From Rhodopseudomonas boonkerdii (GTDB taxonomy: Bacteria; Pseudomonadota; Alphaproteobacteria; Rhizobiales; Xanthobacteraceae), in contig NZ_CP036537.1 in NCBI RefSeq assembly GCF_021184025.1, forward strand, positions 4,464,001-4,528,000: a stretch of DNA of 64,000 bases. Direction: 5' to 3'. Both the position numbers and the translations under genes were made by a program. Below the pieces are notes generated by a model, which saw only the letters and a program-made list of their open reading frames with translations, was not told the origin of the DNA and did not search any database. This document shows positions 27,432-34,904 of this stretch, piece by piece; positions within the stretch are counted from its first letter, which is position 1; each line of letters begins with the position of its first letter.

Positions 27432-27640
27432 GCCGCGCTCGCGGCGAGCGACGGCGTCTCCACCCCCGCCGCACTCATCTCACGCGCCAGAATTTCAATA
27501 AAGCTTAGAGAGGGGTCGGCCTCGCAGAGCATACCGATCTTGATCCAGTAAGCGGCCTGCGCATTGATCGACCGACATGACACCTTGGTAGCTCTACGGA
27601 GCTGCTCATGCAGCTCATCGTCAATGCTTACAATTCCCAC
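27428..27640 (-). CDS. ParD-like antitoxin family protein
   Basis: A 70-residue protein of the ParD-like family: it starts M-G-I-V-S-I-D-D-E-L-H-E-Q-L-R-R-A and contains S-R-S-I-N-A-Q-A-A-Y-W-I-K-I-G-M, the ribbon-helix-helix-like core. The start is GTG 27640, preceded by AAGGAG at 6 bases, the best ribosome binding site of the neighbourhood; the longer frame to 27679 runs into the presumed operator. No ParE-type toxin is present; the coupled partner is methionine aminopeptidase. Autoregulation through the palindrome at 27653-27665 is likely (inference). Confidence 0.85.
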   Translation of the reverse strand: MGIVSIDDELHEQLRRATKVSCRSINAQAAYWIKIGMLCEADPSLSFIEILAREMSAAGVETPSLAASAA

Positions 27641-27652
27641 AATCGGCTCCTT

Positions 27653-27665
27653 ATATGATTCATAT
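27653..27665. promoter_or_regulatory. palindrome upstream of parD-like gene
   Basis: ATATGA-T-TCATAT, a perfect 13-base palindrome 13 bases upstream of the GTG start, followed by a related ATAAACCATATCATTC further up. The AT-rich stretch also suits the -10 region of the operon promoter. Candidate binding site of the ribbon-helix-helix protein. Confidence 0.5.
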
Positions 27666-27801
27666 ATAAACCATATCATTCGAGATTTTGTAAAGCCAAC
27701 GACGTCATCACAGCAACTACAGGCCGTGGCTATTGGGGATAAAATCTAAGAACCATGTCCGCACTCTTGAATAATGAGGGCTACTATGCCATAGCTCTCG
27801 T

Positions 27802-28974
27802 ATGTCAGAATCGCCAAACAAAGCCTTAGGGGACATGAAGGCCCTCATGGCCGCCAAGATGGCGGAGCTTGAGCGCGAGATCGCCGCTGTCGCGGAACTG
27901 GAGCGCTGGATTGAGCAGAACCAGGACATCGCCGCGAAGTACAATATCTCGCTCAACATGCCGGGCCGCGGGGCAGACCCCACAACCAACCAGGACAACA
28001 ATCCCCCGGTTAAGGCGCCTCGAGCGAAAAGTATTGACGAACCAAGAACGCTGCTGCTGCCTATTTCACCTGAAAATCCGGCGACCTCCACACCCATCGT
28101 TACTATCGATGATCTTATTCAGGTCTACCGCAGCCACGCCAAGTCCCCCTTCCATTTTCTGACATTCAAAGTTCGCGCGAGTTACGACGGCCTCCTTAGG
28201 CGCATCGCCAAAGATATTGGTGACTGGAAACTCCGCGAATTCACGAAAGACCGCTTTCAGCGGACCTATGATAGCTGGACCGCTACCGGGAAGCTGTACA
28301 TGGCGCACGCCCTCGTTGGGATGGTCCGGCAGCTCAATAACTTCGGCATGGCCGAATTGGACAATGCCGACTGCGCTTTGATTAGCGGCACGCTCAAGAC
28401 GATGAGATTCAGAGCACCTACAAAGCAGAGCACCGAACATCTAACAGACGACCATGTGAGAGCAATTCGAGAAGAAGCTCACAATGCTGGCTGGCATTCG
28501 ATGGCACTAGCTCAGGTCTTGCAGTTTGAGTTGAAGTTACGGCAGTTCGACGTCATCGGCGAATGGCTTCCGATTGCCGAGGCAGGCGCTTCCGATATTA
28601 TTTTTGGCGAAGATAGCTGGTGGCGTGGTCTTCGTTGGGAGCAACTGGACAAGGACATGATCCTTCACCACTCCACAAGTAACCGCCTGCAGAAGCAGCA
28701 GGAATTCCTGTTCGACTTGAAAAAGTTTCCGGCAATCATGGAAGAACTGGAGTGGGTCGGAAAGATTCCGACTCACGGCCCTATGATTGTTTGCGAGCCA
28801 ACCGGCGTGCCCTATGTGACTTCCGAATTCCGTCGCAAGTGGCGGATAGTCGCGACGAAAGCCGGCGTGCCCAAGCACGTTCGCAACACCGATAGCTTGC
28901 ACAGCGAAGCTACCGTAGAAGCTCCGAATGAGCCTCGCCTGATCGTCGAGAGACGAACGGGAGCCTTAAACTAA
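27802..28974 (+). pseudogene. truncated phage-type tyrosine recombinase
   Basis: A 390-codon frame that resembles integrases of rhizobial islands over its length but stops before the catalytic end. Seen: a coiled N-terminus with M-A-E-L-E-R-E-I-A, a core-binding domain (P-F-H-F-L-T-F-K-V-R-A-S-Y-D-G-L-L), the first Arg region (F-E-L-K-L-R-Q-F-D-V-I-G-E-W), the S-E-F-R-R-K-W-R-I-V-A-T-K-A-G-V-P segment, then H-V-R-N-T-D-S where family members continue with the second Arg, His and the Tyr nucleophile. Here the frame leaves the family after D-S and ends within 25 residues. It may be a relic or a DNA-binding remnant. GC content is lower than around it. Confidence 0.7.
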
Positions 28975-28976
28975 TT

Positions 28977-28995
28977 GGCGGGCCAAAGGCCCGCC
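28977..28995. terminator. GC hairpin behind the recombinase remnant
   Basis: GGCGGGCC and GGCCCGCC pair perfectly around an AAA loop, starting 3 bases after the stop codon. There is no U-run. It opens a longer series of hairpins. Confidence 0.55.
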
Positions 28996-29006
28996 ATGAA
29001 ATACCG

Positions 29007-29224
29007 ACTGCTTGAGGCCGTGGCACTGAAGCAGTGGGCAGCGAAAGGGTGAGGACCCGAGTAGCAATCTTGAGGCGCTAAACAAGGCGGTCACGGTAAG
29101 CCCTGCCAAGGAGAAGTAACATGCAACAAAGTAATTGATGCATGAAACGTGGCGTGTCGTCGGTTGCCTCCGACGGCACGCCATACGTGTTACATAGCTA
29201 AATCCTTGGAAAAACGCAAGGATT
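29007..29224 (+). ncRNA. candidate structured RNA segment, unassigned
   Basis: A non-coding stretch that can form many helices: ACTGCTT/AAGCAGT (29007-29013 with 29029-29035), GGGT/ACCC (around 29050), GTAACATG/CGTGTTAC (29117-29124 with 29185-29192, one G-U), GGCGTGTCGTCGG/CCGACGGCACGCC (29151-29163 with 29170-29182, one G-U) and AATCCTTG/CAAGGATT (29201-29208 with 29217-29224). CCGTG...GGCAG...CACGG...CTGCC (29018, 29037, 29092, 29103) would interleave as a pseudoknot. The G-U pairs inside otherwise perfect stems favour RNA rather than DNA symmetry. No known family was recognised, and neither a reverse transcriptase nor an intron domain V is present. The strand is a guess from the G-U pairs. 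Confidence 0.35.
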
Positions 29225-29647
29225 CGGAAAACGAGACTCCATTCAAGGGGTTACGAATTGATGGGTCCTGTGCGACTCGATGATCTAGAGCATCAAAACC
29301 AGATACAACGTCTTTTCTAGACGAGCCCTTAACCGACGTAGATGCGTCAGCGGGTTGCCATCGAAGTGGCTGGCTGAATTTGCCTGTTATCGGCAGGGCC
29401 CCACCCTACAAAACAAGCCCTTTTCCCAATCTCCCCGCCCCTTATCCCCCGCAAAACCCTTGGGACAACCCAGGTTCCGCGGTTGCCCCCCCGCCCTCGT
29501 CTCGCCATTGTCGGGCCCAATTGAGAGCCGTGCCCGTGAGTCCCGGGGCGGCGCGGGGATGGCTTCCATGCTATTGTTTGCGCTGAGGGATTCGCGGTTT
29601 GTGGCCGAAGACTAGCCAGATTGGGCTAATTTCAGAGTACCGCTTAC
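29225..29647. other. non-coding stretch before smc
   Basis: About 420 bases without a supported gene. The first half is AT-richer and seems part of the same foreign segment as the recombinase remnant; from about 29400 on, a C-rich stretch (several runs of 4-7 C) leads to the smc promoter region. An open frame ending at 29615 has the composition of C-rich noise and no binding site. Confidence 0.5.
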
Positions 29648-32600
29648 ATGAAACTCACGCGCCTGCGCCTGAACGGATTCAAGTCGTTCGTCGAACCGAC
29701 CGATTTCATGATCGAACCCGGCCTGACCGGCGTCGTCGGCCCCAATGGCTGCGGCAAGTCCAATCTCGTGGAAGCGCTGCGCTGGGCGATGGGCGAAACC
29801 TCGCACAAATCGCTGCGCGCCACCGACATGGAAGCGGTGATCTTTGCCGGCTCCGGCAACCGCGCCTCGCGCAACCATGCCGAAGTCACCATGACCATCG
29901 ACAATGCCGACCGCACCGCGCCGGCCATGGTCAATGACGCCGAAATCCTCGAAATCACCCGCCGCATCGAGCGCGACAATGGCTCGAACTACCGCATCAA
30001 CGGCCGCGACGTGCGCGCCCGCGACGTGCAGATCCTGTTTGCAGACGCCGCGACCGGCGCGCGCTCGCCGGCCCTCGTACACCAGGGCAAGATCGGCGAA
30101 ATCATCCAGGCCAAGCCTGAACAGCGCCGCCGCGTGCTGGAAGACGCCGCCGGCGTCGCCGGCCTGCATGCCCGCCGCCACGAGGCCGAGCTGCGCCTCA
30201 AGGCCGCCGAGACCAACCTTACCCGCGTCGAGGACGTGATCGGGCAGCTCTCGGGCCAGATGGAAGGCCTGAAGAAGCAGGCCCGCCAGGCCACGCGTTT
30301 CCGCGAAGTGGCCGCCAAGGTGCGCAAGGCCGAGGCCATGCTGTATCACCTGCGCTGGGTGCAGGCGCATGCGGACAATGCCGATGCCGCATCGACCCAT
30401 GACCGCAACACGCTGGAGCTCGCCGAAGCGACACGGATTCAGGGCGAATCGGCGCGCATCCAGGCGATCCGCGCCTCCGAGCTGCCGGCGCTGCGCGAGG
30501 CTGAAGCCGCCGCGGCCGCCGGCCTGCAACGCCTGACCAACGCCCGTGACCTGCTTGACCGCGAGGAAGAGCGCGCCAAGGAGCGCGCCGCCGAGCTCGA
30601 TCGTCGCCTCAACCAGTTCGAGGCCGACGTCGCCCGCGAAATGAAGCAGGCGGAAGACGCCGACTTCGCGTTGCTGCGGCTCGAAGAAGAAGACGCCATG
30701 ATCAAGGAAGAGATCATGCAGCGAGTCGAGCTGCGTGGCGGCGTCGACGAGCGCGTCTCCGAGGCCGAGGCCGTGCTGGCCGCGGCCGAGCGCACCTTCA
30801 CCGAACTGACCACTGCCCATGCCGACATGACGGCGAAGCGCAACCAGCTGCAGTCGAATGTGCGCAGCCAGGCCGACCGGCTGACGCGGCTGTCCGAGGA
30901 AATTGCTCGCGTCGAAAGCGAGATCGACGCGCTGACAGCGCAGACCTCGGGCTTCGGCGATCTCGACGAACTCGCCATGCTGATGGAGACCGCGCAGGAG
31001 ATCCTGCTGCAGGCGGAAACCTCCGTGGCCGAGAACGAGGCTGCGCATGTGGCCGCCCGGCAGACGCTGGAAGCCTCGCGTGCGCCGCTGGTGGAAGCCG
31101 ACAAGAAGGTGCAGCGCCTCGAGACCGAAGCGCGCACGATTTCGAAAATCCTCAACGGCGAGACCAAGAATCTGTGGCCGCCGATCATCGACGGCGTCAG
31201 CGTCACCAAGGGCTATGAAAAAGCCATCGGCGCCGTGCTCGGCGACGATCTCGATGCGCCCGTCGATCCCTCCGCGCCGATGCGCTGGACCGACGCCGGC
31301 ATGCCGGCTGACGATCCCGTCCTCCCCGAAGGTGTGGAGTCGCTGGCACAGCATGTCACCGCGCCACCGGAACTGCAGCGCCGTCTGAAGCAGATCGGCA
31401 TCGTCACCAAGGATCAGGGCGCCGCGCTCGTCGCGCAGCTCAAGACCGGCCAGCGCCTCGTGACGCTGGAAGGCGACGTCTGGCGCTGGGACGGCTTTGT
31501 CGCCGGCGCGCACGCGCCGACCGGCGCAGCCCGCCGCCTTGCCGAGCGTGCGCGCCTGACGGATATCGAAGCCGATCTTGAAAACGCCAAGCTGGATGCC
31601 ATCGCCAAGCGCGAGGCGCTGGAAGCGGCCGAACAGGCGCTGAAGTCTGCGGCCGCGGCTGAGGGCGCATCGCGCGAGGCGCTGCGCAATGCCCGCCGCG
31701 AGGTCGATCAGGCCCGTGAACGCCATGCCAATGCCGAGCGCGAGATCAACCGACATGCGGCGCGGCGCGCAACGCTGACCGAAGCGCAGTCTCGCTTGTC
31801 GAACGACAGGATGGAGGCCGAAGCTGGGCTGGAAAGCGCGCATATGGCGCTGGAAGAGCTGCCGGAGACGGCGGATGCCGAAGCCAGGCTCACCGACGTC
31901 CGCAACGAGATCGAGGGCCATCGCCGCGCGGCGGCGCAGGTGCGCGCCGAGGCGCAGGCGCTGGCCCGCGAGGCCGAACTGGCCGATCGCCGCGTGCAGG
32001 CGATCATCGCCGAGCGCAATGACTGGCAGAACCGCAAGACCTCGGCTGCGTCGCAGATCGAGACCGTGGCGGCGCGCCAGGCCGAACTGGTACGCGAGCG
32101 CGCCGAGCTGGAAGACGCTCCCGCCCTGTTCCTGCAGAAACGCCGCGCGCTGATCTCGGAAGTCGAGAATGCCGAGCAGGCCCGCCAGCTCGCGGCCAAC
32201 GCACTGCAGTCCGCCGAGAACATGATGCGCGAGACCGACCGCGAGGCCCGCACCTCCATCGAGTTCCTGTCGCAGGCGCGCGAGGCCTGTGCGCGTTCGG
32301 AAGAGCGCATGGAAAGCGGCAAGCGCCGCCTCGAGGACATCGAACGCGAAATCCGCGACATGCTGGAAGTGGAGCCGGAAGGCGTCGCGGCGCTCGCCGA
32401 AGTGCGCGCCGAGGACAAGCTGCCGGATCTGCACGAGGTCGAGACCGAGCTCGAAAAGATGCGCCGCGACCGCGAACGTCTCGGCGCCGTCAACCTGCGC
32501 GCCGAGGAAGAGCTCAACGAGATCGAGGGCACACACGGCACGCTGACCACCGAGCGCGACGATCTCGTCGAAGCCATCAAGAAGCTGCGCACCGGCATCC

Positions 32601-33112
32601 AGAGCCTGAACAAGGAAGCGCGCGAGCGCCTGATGACCTCGTTCGACAGCGTCAACACCCACTTCAAGCGCATGTTCGTCGAACTGTTCGGCGGCGGCGA
32701 AGCGGAATTGAAGTTGATCGAGAGCGACGATCCGCTCGAAGCCGGCCTCGACATCATCGCCAAACCGCCGGGCAAGAAGCCTCAGTCGCTGTCGCTGCTG
32801 TCGGGCGGCGAGCAGGCACTGACCGCGCTGGCGCTGATCTTCGCGGTGTTCCTCACCAACCCGTCGCCGATCTGCGTGCTGGACGAAGTCGACGCGCCGC
32901 TGGACGATCACAACGTCGAGCGATTCTGCAGCCTGCTGCACGAGATGATCAACACCACGGATACGCGCTTCATCACCATCACGCATAACCCGATCACCAT
33001 GGCCCGCATGCATCGCCTCTACGGCGTGACCATGGCGGAACGCGGCGTGTCGCAACTGGTGTCGGTGGATCTGGAGAACGCGGTGAAGATCCTCGATCAG
33101 GAAGTGGCGTAA
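29648..33112 (+). CDS. smc: chromosome segregation protein SMC
   Basis: A 1154-residue condensin subunit that organises and segregates the chromosome with ScpA/ScpB. Walker A is at residues 31-39 (GPNGCGKSN), followed by a coiled coil, a hinge domain at about 500-630 (N-L-W-P-P-I-I-D-G-V-S-V-T-K-G-Y-E-K-A-I-G-A-V-L-G-D-D-L), the return coiled coil, and the C-terminal head with signature L-S-G-G-E-Q-A-L-T-A-L-A and Walker B C-V-L-D-E-V-D-A-P-L-D-D. Complete and of usual length. Ends 20 bases before a repeat element. Confidence 0.98.
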   Translation: MKLTRLRLNGFKSFVEPTDFMIEPGLTGVVGPNGCGKSNLVEALRWAMGETSHKSLRATDMEAVIFAGSGNRASRNHAEVTMTIDNADRTAPAMVNDAEILEITRRIERDNGSNYRINGRDVRARDVQILFADAATGARSPALVHQGKIGEIIQAKPEQRRRVLEDAAGVAGLHARRHEAELRLKAAETNLTRVEDVIGQLSGQMEGLKKQARQATRFREVAAKVRKAEAMLYHLRWVQAHADNADAASTHDRNTLELAEATRIQGESARIQAIRASELPALREAEAAAAAGLQRLTNARDLLDREEERAKERAAELDRRLNQFEADVAREMKQAEDADFALLRLEEEDAMIKEEIMQRVELRGGVDERVSEAEAVLAAAERTFTELTTAHADMTAKRNQLQSNVRSQADRLTRLSEEIARVESEIDALTAQTSGFGDLDELAMLMETAQEILLQAETSVAENEAAHVAARQTLEASRAPLVEADKKVQRLETEARTISKILNGETKNLWPPIIDGVSVTKGYEKAIGAVLGDDLDAPVDPSAPMRWTDAGMPADDPVLPEGVESLAQHVTAPPELQRRLKQIGIVTKDQGAALVAQLKTGQRLVTLEGDVWRWDGFVAGAHAPTGAARRLAERARLTDIEADLENAKLDAIAKREALEAAEQALKSAAAAEGASREALRNARREVDQARERHANAEREINRHAARRATLTEAQSRLSNDRMEAEAGLESAHMALEELPETADAEARLTDVRNEIEGHRRAAAQVRAEAQALAREAELADRRVQAIIAERNDWQNRKTSAASQIETVAARQAELVRERAELEDAPALFLQKRRALISEVENAEQARQLAANALQSAENMMRETDREARTSIEFLSQAREACARSEERMESGKRRLEDIEREIRDMLEVEPEGVAALAEVRAEDKLPDLHEVETELEKMRRDRERLGAVNLRAEEELNEIEGTHGTLTTERDDLVEAIKKLRTGIQSLNKEARERLMTSFDSVNTHFKRMFVELFGGGEAELKLIESDDPLEAGLDIIAKPPGKKPQSLSLLSGGEQALTALALIFAVFLTNPSPICVLDEVDAPLDDHNVERFCSLLHEMINTTDTRFITITHNPITMARMHRLYGVTMAERGVSQLVSVDLENAVKILDQEVA

Positions 33113-33134
33113 TTAATACGCGATGCTGATGGTC

Positions 33135-33303
33135 TCCCTCCCCCCAGCCGCGCAGCGGCGCAGCCGGGAGGGTGGCGCGTAGCGCCGGGTGGGGAGCCCC
33201 ACGGTACGGCATTTGTGGAAGCACCCCACCCGTCTCGAAGCTCGCTGAACGCTCGCTTCGATCCACCCTCCCCACGGCGCGGCTTCGCCGCTTGAGGGAG
33301 GGA
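33135..33303. repeat. inverted-repeat intergenic element, family D
   Basis: About 170 bases with CTCCCTCCCCC at the left and TTGAGGGAGGG at the right, plus inner facing blocks GGGAGGGTGG / CCACCCTCCC and GGGTGGGG / CCCCACCC. Lies between smc and the Rsm22-like gene. Elements of similar build occur at 41199-41348 and 60197-60357. Confidence 0.7.
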
Positions 33304-33325
33304 TCAGAGGAGCGTCGCGGCTTAG

Positions 33326-34306
33326 ATGACCTCACCCGATGTTCCCGCCTATCTCACGGCAACGCTCGCCGCCCGCCTGCAAGGCGTCTCGCGTGCGGAC
33401 GCGGCGCAACGCTCCGACACCATCTCCAAAACCTATCGCGCCGGCGGCGGCTCCGCGACGATCCGTAACGAGAGCGATGCGCTGGCCTACGCGCTGGCAC
33501 GCATGCCGGCGACCTATGCGGCTGTAATCGCGAGCCTCAATGCTCTGCAGTGGATCAGGCCTGACTTCGCACCGACCTCATTGCTTGATTGCGGCGCTGG
33601 CCCGGGGACGGCGACATGGGCCTGCGCTGAAGCGTTCGAGTCTCTGGCATCATTCGTTCTGCTCGATGCCAATCCGGCGCTGCGCGCGCTCGCAATGGAG
33701 CTGGCACGCGAGAACGACCGCAGCATCGACTACACACTCGGCGATGCCACTGTGAAGATCGCAGAAGCGCTCCCTGCAGATCTCGTCATCGCCAGCTATG
33801 TCATCAATGAACTCACCGACGCCGCGCGCGAACGGCTTGTTAAAGCGATGTGGGCAAAGGCGAATGACACGCTGCTCATCGTCGAGCCGGGCACGCCATC
33901 CGGATATCAACGCGTCCTCGAAGCGCGCGTGCAGCTCATCCGAGCGGGCGCACATGTGATCGCGCCGTGTCCGCATGACGAGCCATGTCCGCTGGTGAAG
34001 CCGGACTGGTGCCATTTCAGCCAGCGGCTGCAGCGCTCCCGCGTGCATAAACAACTTAAATCCGCAGAACTTCCCTATGAGGACGAGAAATTTATCTATC
34101 TCGCAGTCTCACGCGCGCCAGTCACCCTGCGCCCCTCGCGCGTACTGGCACAACCGGTGACGACAAAGATCGCAATCACGGCAAAGCTCTGCACAGAGAG
34201 CGGGGTCATCGCCGCCGTTGCGCCGAAGCGTGACAAGCCACTCTACGGTAAGTTCCGCAAACTCGACTGGGGCGATGCGGTTTTCGAACAACCGTTATCG
34301 GAATAA
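33326..34306 (+). CDS. Rsm22-family methyltransferase
   Basis: A 326-residue protein of the small-ribosomal-subunit Rsm22 family (mitochondrial METTL17 relatives). SAM-binding motif L-L-D-C-G-A-G-P-G-T-A-T-W-A at about residues 88-101, then V-L-L-D-A-N-P-A-L, V-I-A-S-Y-V-I-N-E-L and L-I-V-E-P-G-T-P-S-G. A Cys-containing C-terminal part (A-P-C-P-H-D-E-P-C-P-L...W-C-H-F-S-Q-R) matches the Fe-S ligands described for METTL17. Role in 30S maturation is inference from the family. Confidence 0.9.
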   Translation: MTSPDVPAYLTATLAARLQGVSRADAAQRSDTISKTYRAGGGSATIRNESDALAYALARMPATYAAVIASLNALQWIRPDFAPTSLLDCGAGPGTATWACAEAFESLASFVLLDANPALRALAMELARENDRSIDYTLGDATVKIAEALPADLVIASYVINELTDAARERLVKAMWAKANDTLLIVEPGTPSGYQRVLEARVQLIRAGAHVIAPCPHDEPCPLVKPDWCHFSQRLQRSRVHKQLKSAELPYEDEKFIYLAVSRAPVTLRPSRVLAQPVTTKIAITAKLCTESGVIAAVAPKRDKPLYGKFRKLDWGDAVFEQPLSE

Positions 34307-34373
34307 TCCTCTCTTGCGAGCGTTCCTACTCCTGACGCGACTGCGTTGCATCGTTCATCAGGGAGTACCGCTC

Positions 34374-34754
34374 ATGATCAAACCATTCACAGCGCTTGCT
34401 GCGCTCGCCGTGCTGTTCACTGCCTCTGCCGCATCGGCGCAGATGCTGAAGACCGCCGATACGCCGAAGGGAAAGACCTTCGTCGACGACAAGGGCATGA
34501 CGCTCTACACCTTCGACAAGGATGCCGGCGGCAAGTCCATGTGCAACGGCCCCTGCGCCGAAAACTGGCCGCCGCTATTCGCCGCCGACAGCGCCAAACC
34601 CACCGCCGACATGACCATCGTGGTGCGCGACGACGGCAAGAAGATGTGGGCCTATAAAGGCAAGCCGCTCTACACCTTCAAGAAGGACACGGCACCGGGC
34701 CAGATCAATGGCGACGGCTTCCTGAACGGCGCCTGGCATCTAGCGACGCCGTAG
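34374..34754 (+). CDS. exported COG4315-type repeat protein
   Basis: A 126-residue secreted protein with signal peptide (residues 1-23, ending A-S-A-A-S-A-Q) and two copies of the family motif T-L-Y-T-F-D-K-D and P-L-Y-T-F-K-K-D, each followed by a Trp/aromatic segment (C-A-E-N-W-P-P-L). There is no lipobox Cys at the cleavage site. COG4315 proteins are periplasmic or lipoproteins of unknown function. ATG 34374 has GGGAG eight bases upstream; a longer open frame overlapping the Rsm22 gene is rejected. Confidence 0.87.
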   Translation: MIKPFTALAALAVLFTASAASAQMLKTADTPKGKTFVDDKGMTLYTFDKDAGGKSMCNGPCAENWPPLFAADSAKPTADMTIVVRDDGKKMWAYKGKPLYTFKKDTAPGQINGDGFLNGAWHLATP

Positions 34755-34767
34755 GGCTCACGAGCAC

Positions 34768-34893
34768 GTGCCCCGGACGCGGTGCAGCGCTCTTGCGCTG
34801 CTCTGCCGAGCCGGGGCCGTTGCAAATGCCGGAGCTTGATACGGTCCCGGCTCTGCGGAGCGCCATAAGAATGCCGCACCGCGTCCGGGACAC
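34768..34893. repeat. dispersed palindromic element, family A, copy 3
   Basis: Ends GTGCCCCGGACGCGG and CCGCGTCCGGGACAC, with the inner CCGAGCCGGGGCCG and CGGTCCCGGCTCTGC pair. Between two convergent genes; its long hairpin could terminate both. Confidence 0.85.
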
Positions 34894-34904
34894 GATCGAT
34901 ACTT

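Noticed and set aside
29007..29400. Group II intron or retron
   Set aside because: No reverse transcriptase gene, no domain V-like hairpin and no canonical 5' end; kept only as an unassigned structured segment.
29355..29615. 86-codon frame whose last residues R-F-V-A-E-D equal the end of the GFA protein
   Set aside because: The similarity extends over only about 20 bases, the rest is C-rich and shows no relation to the GFA gene; a chance match is as likely as a duplicated tail.
29612..33055. 1147-codon open frame on the minus strand opposite smc
   Set aside because: Exact antisense of smc, low-complexity His/Arg/Gln-rich translation, no domain.
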